A stretch of DNA of 64,000 nucleotides from an uncultured Bacteroidales bacterium (GCA_937877455.1 CALFIU010000054.1:17066-81065), one strand, 5' to 3'; shown: positions 15,486 to 23,663, counted from the first letter of the stretch. Translations and numbers: made by a program. Notes: a model not told the origin generated them from the letters alone.

Positions 15486-17798
15486 TTAGGCTTTTTTATC
15501 AACAATGTCTTGAAAACTTACATCGCTATCTGGTACGGCTATGCTTACAACTTTGTATGGATTGCCTTTGTTGTCGCGTATAAGTGTAAATGTTTCTCTA
15601 AATGTTATTTTGCCGCGTTTGAAGTTTCTAATTTTTGTTTGTCCAGTTACTACATCAGCCCAAAAGGCATCGAAACTTTCCATTTCGTTTTTTGTTACTG
15701 CGTATATCTCTTTTATGCTATGTCCTACAATGTCGCTTTCTCGGTATCCTGTTACTGGTAAGGTTATGTCGCGCATATCAAGTACTTTGCCTGTGAGGTC
15801 ATAGCGCATTATTATGCTTGATTGTGACAATACATCAAGTATTGCTACTGTTTCCATTTCGTTTTGGTGTACTTCTTCTTGTGCAATTCGTATGTTTTCG
15901 TAACTATTGGAAATTTCGCGTTCTCTGCGTGATAGTTCATCGCTTTGTTTGCGGAATCGGTTGAGAAGTTCTGCGTTGTTTATATTTTTCTTTATGTTTG
16001 ATATTGTTGAACCTATGCGTTCTGCTACACTATCGAAGAATTTTATGTGGTGTTCTTGTAAAATATCAAGTGATGCCAATTCTACCACTCCAAGTACTTC
16101 GTCTTCAAATTGTAATGGTTCAAGTAAAAGACATTTGGGTTTGTTTTCGCCTAATCCACTTGTTATATAGAGATAACCATCTGGTATATCTGTAAGAAAT
16201 ATTGTTTTTTTCTCAAGTGCGCAACGTCCTACAAGACTTTCGCCAAATTCCACTGTGTTTTCAAGTTGCTTTTTTCTGTCGAATGCGTAAGTGGCTTTTA
16301 GATTTAATATTTTCTTTCCATCTTTTTCTTCTGCGATGAACATTCCACCTTGCATGGCTCCAACATATTTTACAAGAAAACTTATGATATTGTATGAAAA
16401 TTCTGATATGTCGTTGTTGCTTAACCTAAGATATTCGCCGAGTTGTGCTAGACCATTTTGGCTCCACGATAGTTTTTCATTTTCTTCCACACGACGTTTT
16501 TCGTCTTCTTGGGCGCGTATCAGGTTTTTCTGCATGTCAAGTAATGCTACACCCATTATGTCTTGCTCGCTGTCGGCTGTAAAGTTTTTATCAAAGTTAC
16601 CTTGCCCAATGCGTTTTGCGAATGCAGTGGTACGTTTCATACGTGTTGCCATTGCGTTTACAGAGTTGTAGAGTTCATCGGTTATTTCATCGTTAGATTT
16701 TAGTGTTGATATTTTGTCGAATTGTCCGTCTTCTATTTTGTGAAGTATATCTACTACTTTTGAAATTGGGCTTGTGGAATGGTTGAGCATCGAGAGCATA
16801 AATATTATTAGCAATAAGAATCCAGCCAACGCAAGCATAAAAAACTTAATTGTATTTGAGTTTACATGTTTTGTGATTTGGTTGTATGGCATTTCGGAAA
16901 CAAAACACCATACAGCGTTGGCATCTTCAATTTTTATAGGTGCAAATACAAGATGGGTTTTGCCATCGTTTTTGGTTTCATAATCGGTGGTGGCTACTCG
17001 TCCATCAGTCCATGTTTTAGTTATTGAACCATCGTTATCTATTCCTGAATAGGCATCGCGAAAAAGTGTGTTTACGAGTTCTGGGTTGTTGTGATTTACT
17101 AATTTTCCGTTTGATGCTATTATGTAACATTGTCCAACAAATCCGAGTGGAGTATCTTCTGCCATTGCAACCATTTTTTCTACTGGTATTTCTATTGAAA
17201 CTGTACCTAAAAATTTGTCGCCAGCGTCCATTTTTGTCGAAATGCTCATAACGTATTTTCCTGCATCTTTGCCACGGTAGTCAACGTTGTTTATAAATGG
17301 ATTTGAAAGTAATATTATGTTTTGTGAGTTTTTTAGTCGATAAAAGTTTTCACTCAAAACTTCGCCATCTTTGTCGAGTGTATCGGTAATTATGTTTGGT
17401 AGTCCATTGTACATATATCCGCGCATACGTATACGTCCGAATGGTTTGTTCCATTCGCGGTCGGCTACTGATTGATCCCACGTGATTGTTACTGCCGAAA
17501 AATCTTTATTGTCGGCTGCAAGTTTTTTTAGGGCATCGTAAACATAAGGCATCATATCGTAGCTATATTTTTCGTTTGCTGTTGACATCATTACGTCAAT
17601 AGTGCGTGCTACAGTAAGCCCTTGGCTTAAGTAGTCGGATATTTGAGCAGCACGGCTTTCTGCATAACTGGTGCTTGTTTTGCGGGCATCGGCAAGTGTT
17701 TTGTTGTAATATGAGTATAGTAGATAGCCTGCTGCAAGACCGTAGCTTATTATTAGCACAGCTATCAACATTACAATGGTCTTGATGTTTTTTACCAT
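15486..17798 (-). CDS. membrane sensor: Cache, HAMP, GAF and PAS domains, no output domain
   Basis: The 770 residues read in order: TM1 (about 5-28); a large periplasmic double-Cache-like domain (about 35-315, with FSAVTITWDQ and GTVSIEIPVEKM); TM2 (about 323-345); a HAMP domain (346-398, starting at TSPISKV); a second HAMP-like or coiled segment (400-440); a GAF domain (455-600); a coiled coil (600-645); and a terminal PAS domain (645-765, ending in NPYKVVSIAVP). There is no kinase, receiver, cyclase, SpoIIE or MCP signalling domain. It presumably passes a periplasmic signal to a separate partner, not identified. Its GAF shares an IPxxYxxIxSGLG motif with the GAF protein at 45422-46288. Confidence 0.8.
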   Translation of the reverse strand: MVKNIKTIVMLIAVLIISYGLAAGYLLYSYYNKTLADARKTSTSYAESRAAQISDYLSQGLTVARTIDVMMSTANEKYSYDMMPYVYDALKKLAADNKDFSAVTITWDQSVADREWNKPFGRIRMRGYMYNGLPNIITDTLDKDGEVLSENFYRLKNSQNIILLSNPFINNVDYRGKDAGKYVMSISTKMDAGDKFLGTVSIEIPVEKMVAMAEDTPLGFVGQCYIIASNGKLVNHNNPELVNTLFRDAYSGIDNDGSITKTWTDGRVATTDYETKNDGKTHLVFAPIKIEDANAVWCFVSEMPYNQITKHVNSNTIKFFMLALAGFLLLIIFMLSMLNHSTSPISKVVDILHKIEDGQFDKISTLKSNDEITDELYNSVNAMATRMKRTTAFAKRIGQGNFDKNFTADSEQDIMGVALLDMQKNLIRAQEDEKRRVEENEKLSWSQNGLAQLGEYLRLSNNDISEFSYNIISFLVKYVGAMQGGMFIAEEKDGKKILNLKATYAFDRKKQLENTVEFGESLVGRCALEKKTIFLTDIPDGYLYITSGLGENKPKCLLLEPLQFEDEVLGVVELASLDILQEHHIKFFDSVAERIGSTISNIKKNINNAELLNRFRKQSDELSRREREISNSYENIRIAQEEVHQNEMETVAILDVLSQSSIIMRYDLTGKVLDMRDITLPVTGYRESDIVGHSIKEIYAVTKNEMESFDAFWADVVTGQTKIRNFKRGKITFRETFTLIRDNKGNPYKVVSIAVPDSDVSFQDIVDKKA

Positions 17799-18251
17799 AA
17801 CTATTTTTTTCTTAGTTGCAACTATAAATAGGTTTAGCAGTTTTTTGCGGTGTATAATTATTTAGTGTTTTATATTCCGCTAATGTTTATTGTTAACTGC
17901 TTTGCTTAATTTGTTTTGCAATTTTTAAACCATATTATTTGACAAAAATAATAATTTTTTTTATTTAGTTCAGTGTTTTTTAAAAAAGACTTAGATTTTT
18001 TTGTTAATGAGGTGTAGATAGTGGTTTAGTCTTAAATTTATAAATTGTTTATGGGTGTAAATTTATCAGAATAATTAACATTTTTTAATAAAGTTTTTTG
18101 TTGTTTTGTGTTAAATTTTGAAACAATTGTTTTACCTTAACGTACAATTAAATGTGTTTCATGTTCGTAATTACTTCTTTTTTTAGTTGTTTAAAATTGG
18201 TGGGAGACGTTTTCGTTCTCCCATTTATTTTGTTTACACCTTATATATAAT
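17799..18251. other. intergenic stretch upstream of the sensor gene
   Basis: About 450 bases of AT-rich DNA with no credible reading frame. A minus-strand TATTTTTG (17943-17950) could be a -7 box for the sensor gene. A hairpin TGGGAGA/TCTCCCA (18201-18222) with T-rich flank on the plus side stands out from the background. An unannotated small RNA cannot be excluded, but I see no known signature. Confidence 0.4.
18201..18222 (+). terminator. isolated GC-rich hairpin, terminator-like
   Basis: TGGGAGA and TCTCCCA pair around an 8-base loop (ACGTTTTCG-like), followed by ATTTATTTTG. No gene precedes it on the plus strand within 400 bases. It would terminate a transcript starting inside the intergenic region, if one exists. 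Confidence 0.4.
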
Positions 18252-18292
18252 ATAAAAAATGGCGATTTTTTTGATATACCGCCATTTTTTTG
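18252..18292 (-). terminator. terminator after the PfkB kinase gene
   Basis: AAAAAATGGCG and CGCCATTTTTTT form a stem with a T tract on either strand. It begins about 5 bases after the kinase stop codon on the minus strand. Confidence 0.8.
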
Positions 18293-18296
18293 CTAT

Positions 18297-19217
18297 TTAA
18301 AATTTGAATGATGTTAGTTCTTCAAATTGTTTTACTCTTAGGTCGAACATTTGTTTGTTGATAAGTTGAAGATTTTCGCTACCAAATCTTTCGCAACAGA
18401 AACTACCCATAACACTACCTGCTATGACTGCTGATTTTACGGTTTCCCAATCAGTTTTGTCTTTTTTGGTGATGTATCCGCAAAAACCACCAGCAAAACT
18501 ATCGCCAGCACCTGTAGGATCGCTTACGTTGTTCATTGGTAGGGCAGGGGCAAAGAACATTTTCCCATCGTTTGAAAATAACAATGCTCCATTGTCGCCT
18601 TTTTTTATTATAAGGTAGCGTAATCCTTTTGAAATAATTTTTTTAGCTGCGTTTACAAGCGAATATTCTCCAGATAGTTGTCGAGCTTCTTCGTCGTTTA
18701 TAGTTAGAACATCAACCATTGAAATGGCTTTATCGAGTTGGGTAGGTGTGGTGTCCATCCAAAAATTCATTGTGTCCATAACAATAAATTTTGGTCTACG
18801 TTCGAGACGTTCCAACACTTTCATTTGTATGTCTGGATGAATGTTGCCAAGCATCAAAACATCAGCGTTTTGGTATTTTTTGGGTACTTGTGGGTCGAAA
18901 TCGGCAAAAACATTGAGTTCGGTTACAAGCGTTTCGCGTTCGTTCATGTTTTTGTTGTATCGTCCACTCCAAAACATTGATTTTCCATCTTTTACAATTT
19001 TTATACCTTCGGTATTAACACCTCTACTTTTTAGTATATCGAGGTATTCTTGAGGAAAGTCGCCACCAACCACGGCAACAACGTTGGTTGTTACACCAAA
19101 GAATGCGCCAGCGAGCGAAATATAGCTTGCTGCACCGCCGATAATTTTGTCGGTTTTGCCAAAAGGTGTTTCCACTGCATCAAATGCAACACTTCCGACG
19201 ATTAGTAAATTATTCAT
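18297..19217 (-). CDS. PfkB-family sugar kinase
   Basis: This ribokinase-fold enzyme phosphorylates a sugar or nucleoside with ATP. The ATG at 19217 gives 306 residues; an upstream TTG would add two. The N-terminal GGAASYIS motif and the C-terminal PfkB signature DPTGAGDSFAGGF (anion hole and catalytic Asp) are both present. The substrate is not resolved. The sequence resembles the adenosine-kinase/ribokinase-like group common in Bacteroidetes. It is a single-gene unit with a terminator right after it. Confidence 0.88.
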   Translation of the reverse strand: MNNLLIVGSVAFDAVETPFGKTDKIIGGAASYISLAGAFFGVTTNVVAVVGGDFPQEYLDILKSRGVNTEGIKIVKDGKSMFWSGRYNKNMNERETLVTELNVFADFDPQVPKKYQNADVLMLGNIHPDIQMKVLERLERRPKFIVMDTMNFWMDTTPTQLDKAISMVDVLTINDEEARQLSGEYSLVNAAKKIISKGLRYLIIKKGDNGALLFSNDGKMFFAPALPMNNVSDPTGAGDSFAGGFCGYITKKDKTDWETVKSAVIAGSVMGSFCCERFGSENLQLINKQMFDLRVKQFEELTSFKF

Positions 19218-19295
19218 AATCAATATTATAATATTTTTTTTGAAAAAAAATTAAATTTTTTGCAAATATAATTTTTTTTTTTGAAAAATGTGTTT

Positions 19296-19303
19296 TATCT
19301 TTG
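19296..19303 (+). promoter_or_regulatory. -7 box upstream of tRNA-Asn
   Basis: TATCTTTG, followed by CA, is a perfect Bacteroidetes -7 element 62 bases before the tRNA 5' end. The -33 region is a T tract without a clean TTTG at 19-21 bases. Confidence 0.55.
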
Positions 19304-19365
19304 CATCGCAATTGAGGGAAAAACCTTGATTTATAAGTTAGGTTGTGAATAGGATATAGTGAAAA

Positions 19366-19439
19366 TCTCCAATAGCTCAGTTGGTTAGAGCATCTGACTG
19401 TTAATCAGAGGGTCCGTGGTTCAAGTCCACGTTGGAGAG
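19366..19439 (+). tRNA. tRNA-Asn (anticodon GTT)
   Basis: A 74-base cloverleaf. The acceptor is TCTCCAA/TTGGAGA with discriminator G, the D arm is GCTC/GAGC, and the anticodon stem TCTGA/TCAGA encloses CTGTTAA (anticodon GTT). The T arm is CGTGG TTCAAGT CCACG. CCA is not encoded. A bidirectional terminator follows immediately. Confidence 0.98.
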
Positions 19440-19470
19440 CAAAAACGCCAGAAACATTCTGGCGTTTTTG
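19440..19470. terminator. bidirectional terminator between tRNA-Asn and the lipoprotein gene
   Basis: AAAAACGCCAGAA and TTCTGGCGTTTTT form a perfect 13-bp stem around a 3-base loop, with A and T tracts on both sides. It closes both the tRNA transcript (plus) and the radical SAM operon (minus, last stop at 19481). Confidence 0.92.
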
Positions 19471-19480
19471 TTTTGGTTTA

Positions 19481-19876
19481 TTATTTCTTTTTTAGTTGTT
19501 TGTTACAGCTTAGTGTTTTTGTTTCATCAAAATTGAGTTGTGCAGAATCAATTTGATAAATATTGTTTTGATTGTCTTCAAAATATATAGTTACGTTGTT
19601 GGTTGTGTCGAAATATAACTCGTAATAACCGTATTCGTTGGTTGTTGTGTAATTGTCGGGTGAGTTTTTTGTATATACTTTGATGTTTTTTAGTTGTGGA
19701 GTATTGCTAGAGGAATCTTTTGCTCCTGTTATTGTTCCGTAAACCATAAATAAACCATCGTCAATTATGTAATCGCTCGGCGGTGCTCCGTAACATGCTG
19801 TTAATGTGCCTATTCCAAAAAATGTAAATAAGGCTCCCGTTATTTTTTTCCAAAATGTTGAAATATTTTTTTTCAT
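19481..19876 (-). CDS. small lipoprotein of the radical SAM/lipoprotein system
   Basis: The 131-residue precursor has a basic N terminus, a hydrophobic stretch and a lipobox LTAC with Cys28 as the acylated residue. The mature protein starts CYGAPPSDY and continues with a short transthyretin-like or carboxypeptidase-regulatory-like beta domain (VYGTITGAKD, LKNIKVYT, TTNEYGYYELYFD). The Cys-Tyr-Gly-x-Pro-x-x-x-Tyr start next to a radical SAM gene matches the family I know as TIGR04134 (lipoprotein of an rSAM/lipoprotein pair, partner TIGR04133). Function is unknown. It follows the radical SAM stop by 12 bases and ends at a strong terminator. I am confident of the lipoprotein call and moderately confident of the family. 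Confidence 0.75.
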   Translation of the reverse strand: MKKNISTFWKKITGALFTFFGIGTLTACYGAPPSDYIIDDGLFMVYGTITGAKDSSSNTPQLKNIKVYTKNSPDNYTTTNEYGYYELYFDTTNNVTIYFEDNQNNIYQIDSAQLNFDETKTLSCNKQLKKK

Positions 19877-19888
19877 TGTATTATAGTG

Positions 19889-20974
19889 TTAAGTGTTTAA
19901 TTCTTTGTAATTACACCTTGATACTTCGTCTGTTAGTGATGAATGTAGGTGAAGTCCATTTCCAAGGCATTTTTTCCATTGTTTGCAGTTGTCGCAAATT
20001 CCTTTTTTAGCCCATTCGCGTTGCCTGAGAATTTGATATTTGTTGTACCAAATGTCCATAAACTGCTCTTTGTATATATTGCCTTGTATAAAATCTTGCG
20101 CCCTAACGCTTAGACATCCTGTAACATCGCCATTATTCATAACTGATGCAACATTAATTCCTGCGCGGCAAAAATAAAAGTAGTCGCGTGCTTCAAGTTC
20201 ATATTTTCCGAGGTATCCTTCGCATGAATAATTTAGACGTATGTTTTTGCTATGTTGTTTACGTGTTTGCGCTATAAATTCTATAAGTTGCTTATATTCT
20301 TGTTTGTTTAAAGCCAAAAGATTGTTGTTTTTTTCTGCGCGTCCTTCTGGAAATATAGAAAATATTCGCCAACGGTTTACACCTTTATATATAAGCATAT
20401 CTCTAAATTTTTCTAATGTGTTTAGATTAAATTTGTTGGCGCAAGTTATTATGTCGTAAGTAAAATTTTGTTTTTTGTTTAGATTTACGAGCATTTCTAT
20501 TGCAGAGATAGCATTTTTATACGATAAGTTATTTTGTCTCAATCTGTTGTGTTGTTCTTCAAAGCCGTCAAGACTTATGCTTATGGATGAGATTCCTGCT
20601 TTAAGTAGCGATTGGAAACGTTGTTGGGTTAGTGTTAGGGCGTTGGTTACTATTCCCCATTTAAAACCTCGTTTTACTATTTCCGCTCCTGCTATTTCTA
20701 AATCGCTACGCATAAGTGGTTCTCCTCCTGTAATACATATCATTATGTTTTTTAACGGATTGTGTTGTTTTATATTATCTAAAACTTTAACAAAATCTTT
20801 TATAGGCATATCGGTTGCTGATTGTTTTTTAATACAATCGCTACCACAATGCAGACAAGAAAGATTACATCGCAGAGTACATTCCCAAAATAGGTAATTT
20901 AAAATATGTTTTTGGGTTTCTTGTTGTCTGTACTGCCTGAAAATAAAGTGTTTAAACGATTTTGTTATGTCCAT
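19889..20974 (-). CDS. radical SAM/SPASM protein of the rSAM/lipoprotein system
   Basis: The 361-residue protein has the radical SAM 4Fe-4S motif at Cys36, Cys40 and Cys43 (CNLSCLHC), with extra cysteines at 32 and 47. The SAM-binding GGEP is at 83-86, and the barrel segments (ISISLDG) are standard. A C-terminal SPASM region has seven cysteines (251, 269, 287, 327, 330, 336, 354) that would hold auxiliary clusters, and it ends in the CDNCKQWKKCLGNG type motif. SPASM enzymes usually modify peptides or proteins. The neighbouring lipoprotein is the obvious candidate substrate or partner, which is inference. It lies third in a minus-strand operon with 11- and 12-base gaps to its neighbours. Confidence 0.85.
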   Translation of the reverse strand: MDITKSFKHFIFRQYRQQETQKHILNYLFWECTLRCNLSCLHCGSDCIKKQSATDMPIKDFVKVLDNIKQHNPLKNIMICITGGEPLMRSDLEIAGAEIVKRGFKWGIVTNALTLTQQRFQSLLKAGISSISISLDGFEEQHNRLRQNNLSYKNAISAIEMLVNLNKKQNFTYDIITCANKFNLNTLEKFRDMLIYKGVNRWRIFSIFPEGRAEKNNNLLALNKQEYKQLIEFIAQTRKQHSKNIRLNYSCEGYLGKYELEARDYFYFCRAGINVASVMNNGDVTGCLSVRAQDFIQGNIYKEQFMDIWYNKYQILRQREWAKKGICDNCKQWKKCLGNGLHLHSSLTDEVSRCNYKELNT

Positions 20975-20985
20975 TTTGGGTGATT

Positions 20986-22104
20986 TTAGTACATGTCGAA
21001 TCTCATAAATTTACATTCTATTGGTCCGTTGTATAGCGTTGTTTTTTTTGATGCTCTTAATCCAACACTTTTTGCTGCTTTTGCATTGCCACAGATAATC
21101 CATGCTTGGCAATCGGTATAAGATTTTTTTAGTCTATCGCCAATTCGTTTGTAAAAATCTGCGATTTTTTCAGGGTCTTCAAGTCGTTCTCCGTATGGTG
21201 GATTGGTAATGAGCAAGCAATTTCTAAAATTATTGTCGTTGGCAAAAAAATCTTTTCTGTCGAATTCTATCATTTTTTCAACACCAGCATTTCTTGCGTT
21301 GTTTGATGCTATGTCAAGGGCTGCTGGATCTATGTCGAAAGCAAGAATGTTTATTTTTTTGCCACGGTTGATGGCGTTGTAGCAGTCGTGTTTCATTTTT
21401 TTGAATAGTTCAACATCAAAATCTTTCCATTTTTCAAATGCAAAGTTTCTAAAACTGCCTGGTGCTATATTGAGTGCCATAAGAGCGGCTTCTATGGCTA
21501 TTGTACCACTTCCACACATTGGGTCAATGAGAGTTTTTTGAGTGTCCCAACCTGAAATTTTGAGCAGACCTGCAGCTAAAACTTCGTTTATTGGTGCAAT
21601 GGTATGGCTACGACGGTAGCCTCTACGGCTCATTGGTACGCCAGTTGAGTCGAGAGAAATATCCACTTTGTTGCCATAAATGTGTACGTTTACTCGTAGG
21701 TCGGGTGTTTCTACGTCAACATTTGGTCTTATGCCTTTTTTTTCGCGAAAATAGTCGCAAATGGCATCTTTGGTTTTTAATGCCATGTATTTGCTATGTG
21801 TAAAAACATCACCAGAGGCTACGCAATCTATTGCAAATGTGTTTTTTACGTCTATAAATTTTTGCCATTCTATTTTTTTAACGCGACGGTAGAATATGTC
21901 GTTGTCGGTGGCATTGAAACTAAAAATGGGCACTAATATTTTTAAAGCCGTTCGTAGGTTGTAGTTGGCTTTATAGAGCATGAGTTTGTCTCCGTTGAAA
22001 CTAACTGCACGGTTGAGTTTTTCAACGTTTTCTGCTCCGAGTGCCGTTAATTCTTCGGCTAAAACATTTTCTAATCCAAAAAAAGTGGTTGCAATGTAAT
22101 TCAT
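20986..22104 (-). CDS. THUMP-domain class I RNA methyltransferase (RlmL N-terminal type)
   Basis: The ATG at 22104 gives 372 residues with the usual start MNYIATTFFGLENVLAEEL; an upstream in-frame start adds 17 unlikely residues. Residues 1-60 form a ferredoxin-like domain, 60-155 a THUMP domain, and 165-372 a Rossmann methyltransferase. The latter has DPMCGSGT (194-201, SAM binding) and NPPYGERL (301-308, catalytic N6-methyltransferase type). It corresponds to the N-terminal RlmL half that makes m2G2445 in E. coli 23S rRNA; the RlmK half is absent. Its place between two lipoprotein genes and a radical SAM gene is unusual for a housekeeping enzyme. Confidence 0.88.
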   Translation of the reverse strand: MNYIATTFFGLENVLAEELTALGAENVEKLNRAVSFNGDKLMLYKANYNLRTALKILVPIFSFNATDNDIFYRRVKKIEWQKFIDVKNTFAIDCVASGDVFTHSKYMALKTKDAICDYFREKKGIRPNVDVETPDLRVNVHIYGNKVDISLDSTGVPMSRRGYRRSHTIAPINEVLAAGLLKISGWDTQKTLIDPMCGSGTIAIEAALMALNIAPGSFRNFAFEKWKDFDVELFKKMKHDCYNAINRGKKINILAFDIDPAALDIASNNARNAGVEKMIEFDRKDFFANDNNFRNCLLITNPPYGERLEDPEKIADFYKRIGDRLKKSYTDCQAWIICGNAKAAKSVGLRASKKTTLYNGPIECKFMRFDMY

Positions 22105-22114
22105 GGTTATTTTA

Positions 22115-22561
22115 TTATTTTGCATAAATGTCGTTGTAGATGCGTAATTGTCCATTGCTCGTAAGTTCTGTTTGGTATTTTTTTAATGGATATTGCGCTG
22201 GACCTTGTGCTACTGCTCCTTGTAATAATGGAGAAAATTGTGACATACAATTTGTTGTTGTATCGCGATGCATAAGACAATGTTTTTTTGTATCATAAAC
22301 AAGTGCACTATCAGTTATGTTGAACGTGCAACAGCGGTCGTATGCGTAATATTCGCCAGGACTTAGGCAATAAACAAAAATTCCACGTACTCCACCTGTT
22401 ACGTAAGCATATCCACCAGCGTTTTGTAATGCGCTGTATTGAGCGTTGTTGAGTGGGATACAAAAGTCAACGGCGAATTGAGGAACAGGGTTCTCGCTAC
22501 TTTGGCAACTTAAAAAAAACATTACCGAAAAAAACAATTCGCAAAACATTTTTACTTTCAT
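22115..22561 (-). CDS. Rieske-fold-like lipoprotein without canonical cluster ligands
   Basis: The ATG at 22561 gives 148 residues with a signal peptide and a lipobox FLSC, Cys19. The mature part resembles the Bacteroidetes Rieske-like lipoproteins (GGVRGIFVYCLSPGEYYAYDRCC near residues 57-78, in two parts, then QGPAQYPLKKY and a final RIYND). Rieske proteins use Cys-x-His and Cys-x-x-His to hold a 2Fe-2S cluster. Here the corresponding segments are CCTF and CLMH plus a later CMSQFS, so the ligand set is incomplete. Likely an extracytoplasmic, outer- or inner-membrane-anchored protein. It is the first gene of the operon with the methyltransferase (10-base gap). Confidence 0.6.
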   Translation of the reverse strand: MKVKMFCELFFSVMFFLSCQSSENPVPQFAVDFCIPLNNAQYSALQNAGGYAYVTGGVRGIFVYCLSPGEYYAYDRCCTFNITDSALVYDTKKHCLMHRDTTTNCMSQFSPLLQGAVAQGPAQYPLKKYQTELTSNGQLRIYNDIYAK

Positions 22562-22570
22562 AACGTTTTT

Positions 22571-22589
22571 TATATTTGATGCAAATTTA
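22571..22589. promoter_or_regulatory. converging -7 boxes of two divergent genes
   Basis: The 34-base gap between the divergent ATGs contains plus-strand TATATTTG (22571-22578) and minus-strand TAAATTTG (22582-22589), both matching TAnnTTTG. They face each other, so the two predicted start sites (about 22585 and 22575) would overlap by about 10 bases. No strong -33 elements are visible for either. Confidence 0.5.
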
Positions 22590-22595
22590 AATAAA

Positions 22596-23663
22596 ATGAG
22601 AACATATTTAATAATTTTTTTGACAATTATATCGCTTCTTGTTGCGATTTTTCCTGCAACAGCGCAGGATTTTGGACGGTTTGACAAGAAAGGTGATATT
22701 GCTCCTTCTGGTAGCCAATTTTCGCAAGACGGTTTTAATATGGAGAAGACAATGAACCGTAAAAAAATGAAAAAAAAATACGAAAAATGGAAAAAGAAAA
22801 AAGAAAAATACGATAAAAAACAGAAAGCAAAAGCCGAAAAAGATTCTGTAAAAGCCGTTCAAAAGGCTTTGAAAGCTGAAGAAGATATTGAAGGTGAGAG
22901 TGATGGAGAAGAAGGCGAGTCTGATAAAAAAAAGTTGAAGAAAGGTAAAAAGATCCCCGATAGCGATGATGACGACGAAGAGGAAGATGAGGAAGAAGAA
23001 CCTGATACTTCGCAGATGTCGGAAAAAGAACTCGCTAAGTATGAAAAAGCTAAGGCAAAGGCAGAGGCAAAGAAAAAAAAGAAAAATAAAGGCAAAGATG
23101 GAGGAGATACTCCAAACGAAGATGGTGATGAAGATGAGGAAATAAAAGAGAATATAGAAGAAGTGGAGGTTACTGCAAAAAAAGAAACCGATGCTCCTAA
23201 TGAAGAACAAAAAGCAGATGAAGAAAAAGGTAAAAAGAAAAAAAAGGACATGACCGCAGAAGAAAAGGAGCATGCAAAAAAGGTTAAGAAGGATACAAAA
23301 AACTTTAAGAAAAATAGTGGTGATGGTCATATTGACCATGAGAAAAACCGAAAAATGCGTGAAAAGGCGGCTCAAAAAGAACTTAAGAAAAAACAAAAGG
23401 AAGATGAACTTAAAGAGTTGAAAGCCAAAGCTAAACGTGGCGAACAACTTGAACCAAAAGAGAAAAAAACGCTTGAAAAAGAACAGAAAAAAGAGTTTAT
23501 TGCCGATTATAAGTATCAAAAAAAGGCAAAAAAAGCCATTATAAAAATGCAAGACAAAAAAACGTCAAAACACATGAAAAAACATCACAAGGAAACTAAT
23601 AAAAGAATGAAGAATCAGGCAAAACACCGTAAAAAAGGTATTTTTTACAAGTTCTTTAATTAG
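22596..23663 (+). CDS. secreted, extremely Lys/Glu-rich low-complexity protein
   Basis: The 355-residue precursor starts with a convincing signal peptide (residues 2-23, ending ATAQ). Almost everything after residue 45 consists of Lys, Glu, Asp, Ala and Gln. There are basic blocks (KKKYEKWKKKKEKYDKKQK), an acidic block around residues 128-142 (DDDDEEEDEEEE), then alternating K/E blocks to a basic C terminus. It should be largely helical or disordered and highly soluble. I know no family or function. It diverges from the Rieske-like lipoprotein gene by 34 bases and ends at a strong terminator, so it is its own unit. Confidence 0.7.
   Translation: MRTYLIIFLTIISLLVAIFPATAQDFGRFDKKGDIAPSGSQFSQDGFNMEKTMNRKKMKKKYEKWKKKKEKYDKKQKAKAEKDSVKAVQKALKAEEDIEGESDGEEGESDKKKLKKGKKIPDSDDDDEEEDEEEEPDTSQMSEKELAKYEKAKAKAEAKKKKKNKGKDGGDTPNEDGDEDEEIKENIEEVEVTAKKETDAPNEEQKADEEKGKKKKKDMTAEEKEHAKKVKKDTKNFKKNSGDGHIDHEKNRKMREKAAQKELKKKQKEDELKELKAKAKRGEQLEPKEKKTLEKEQKKEFIADYKYQKKAKKAIIKMQDKKTSKHMKKHHKETNKRMKNQAKHRKKGIFYKFFN

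Noticed and set aside
22608..23552. Long open frame on the minus strand inside the Lys/Glu-rich gene (314 codons, Phe/Leu-rich)
   Set aside because: It is the mirror of AAA/GAA-rich codons, with TTT/TTC runs giving a Phe-rich nonsense protein. It has no start context, and the plus-strand frame has a signal peptide and a terminator.
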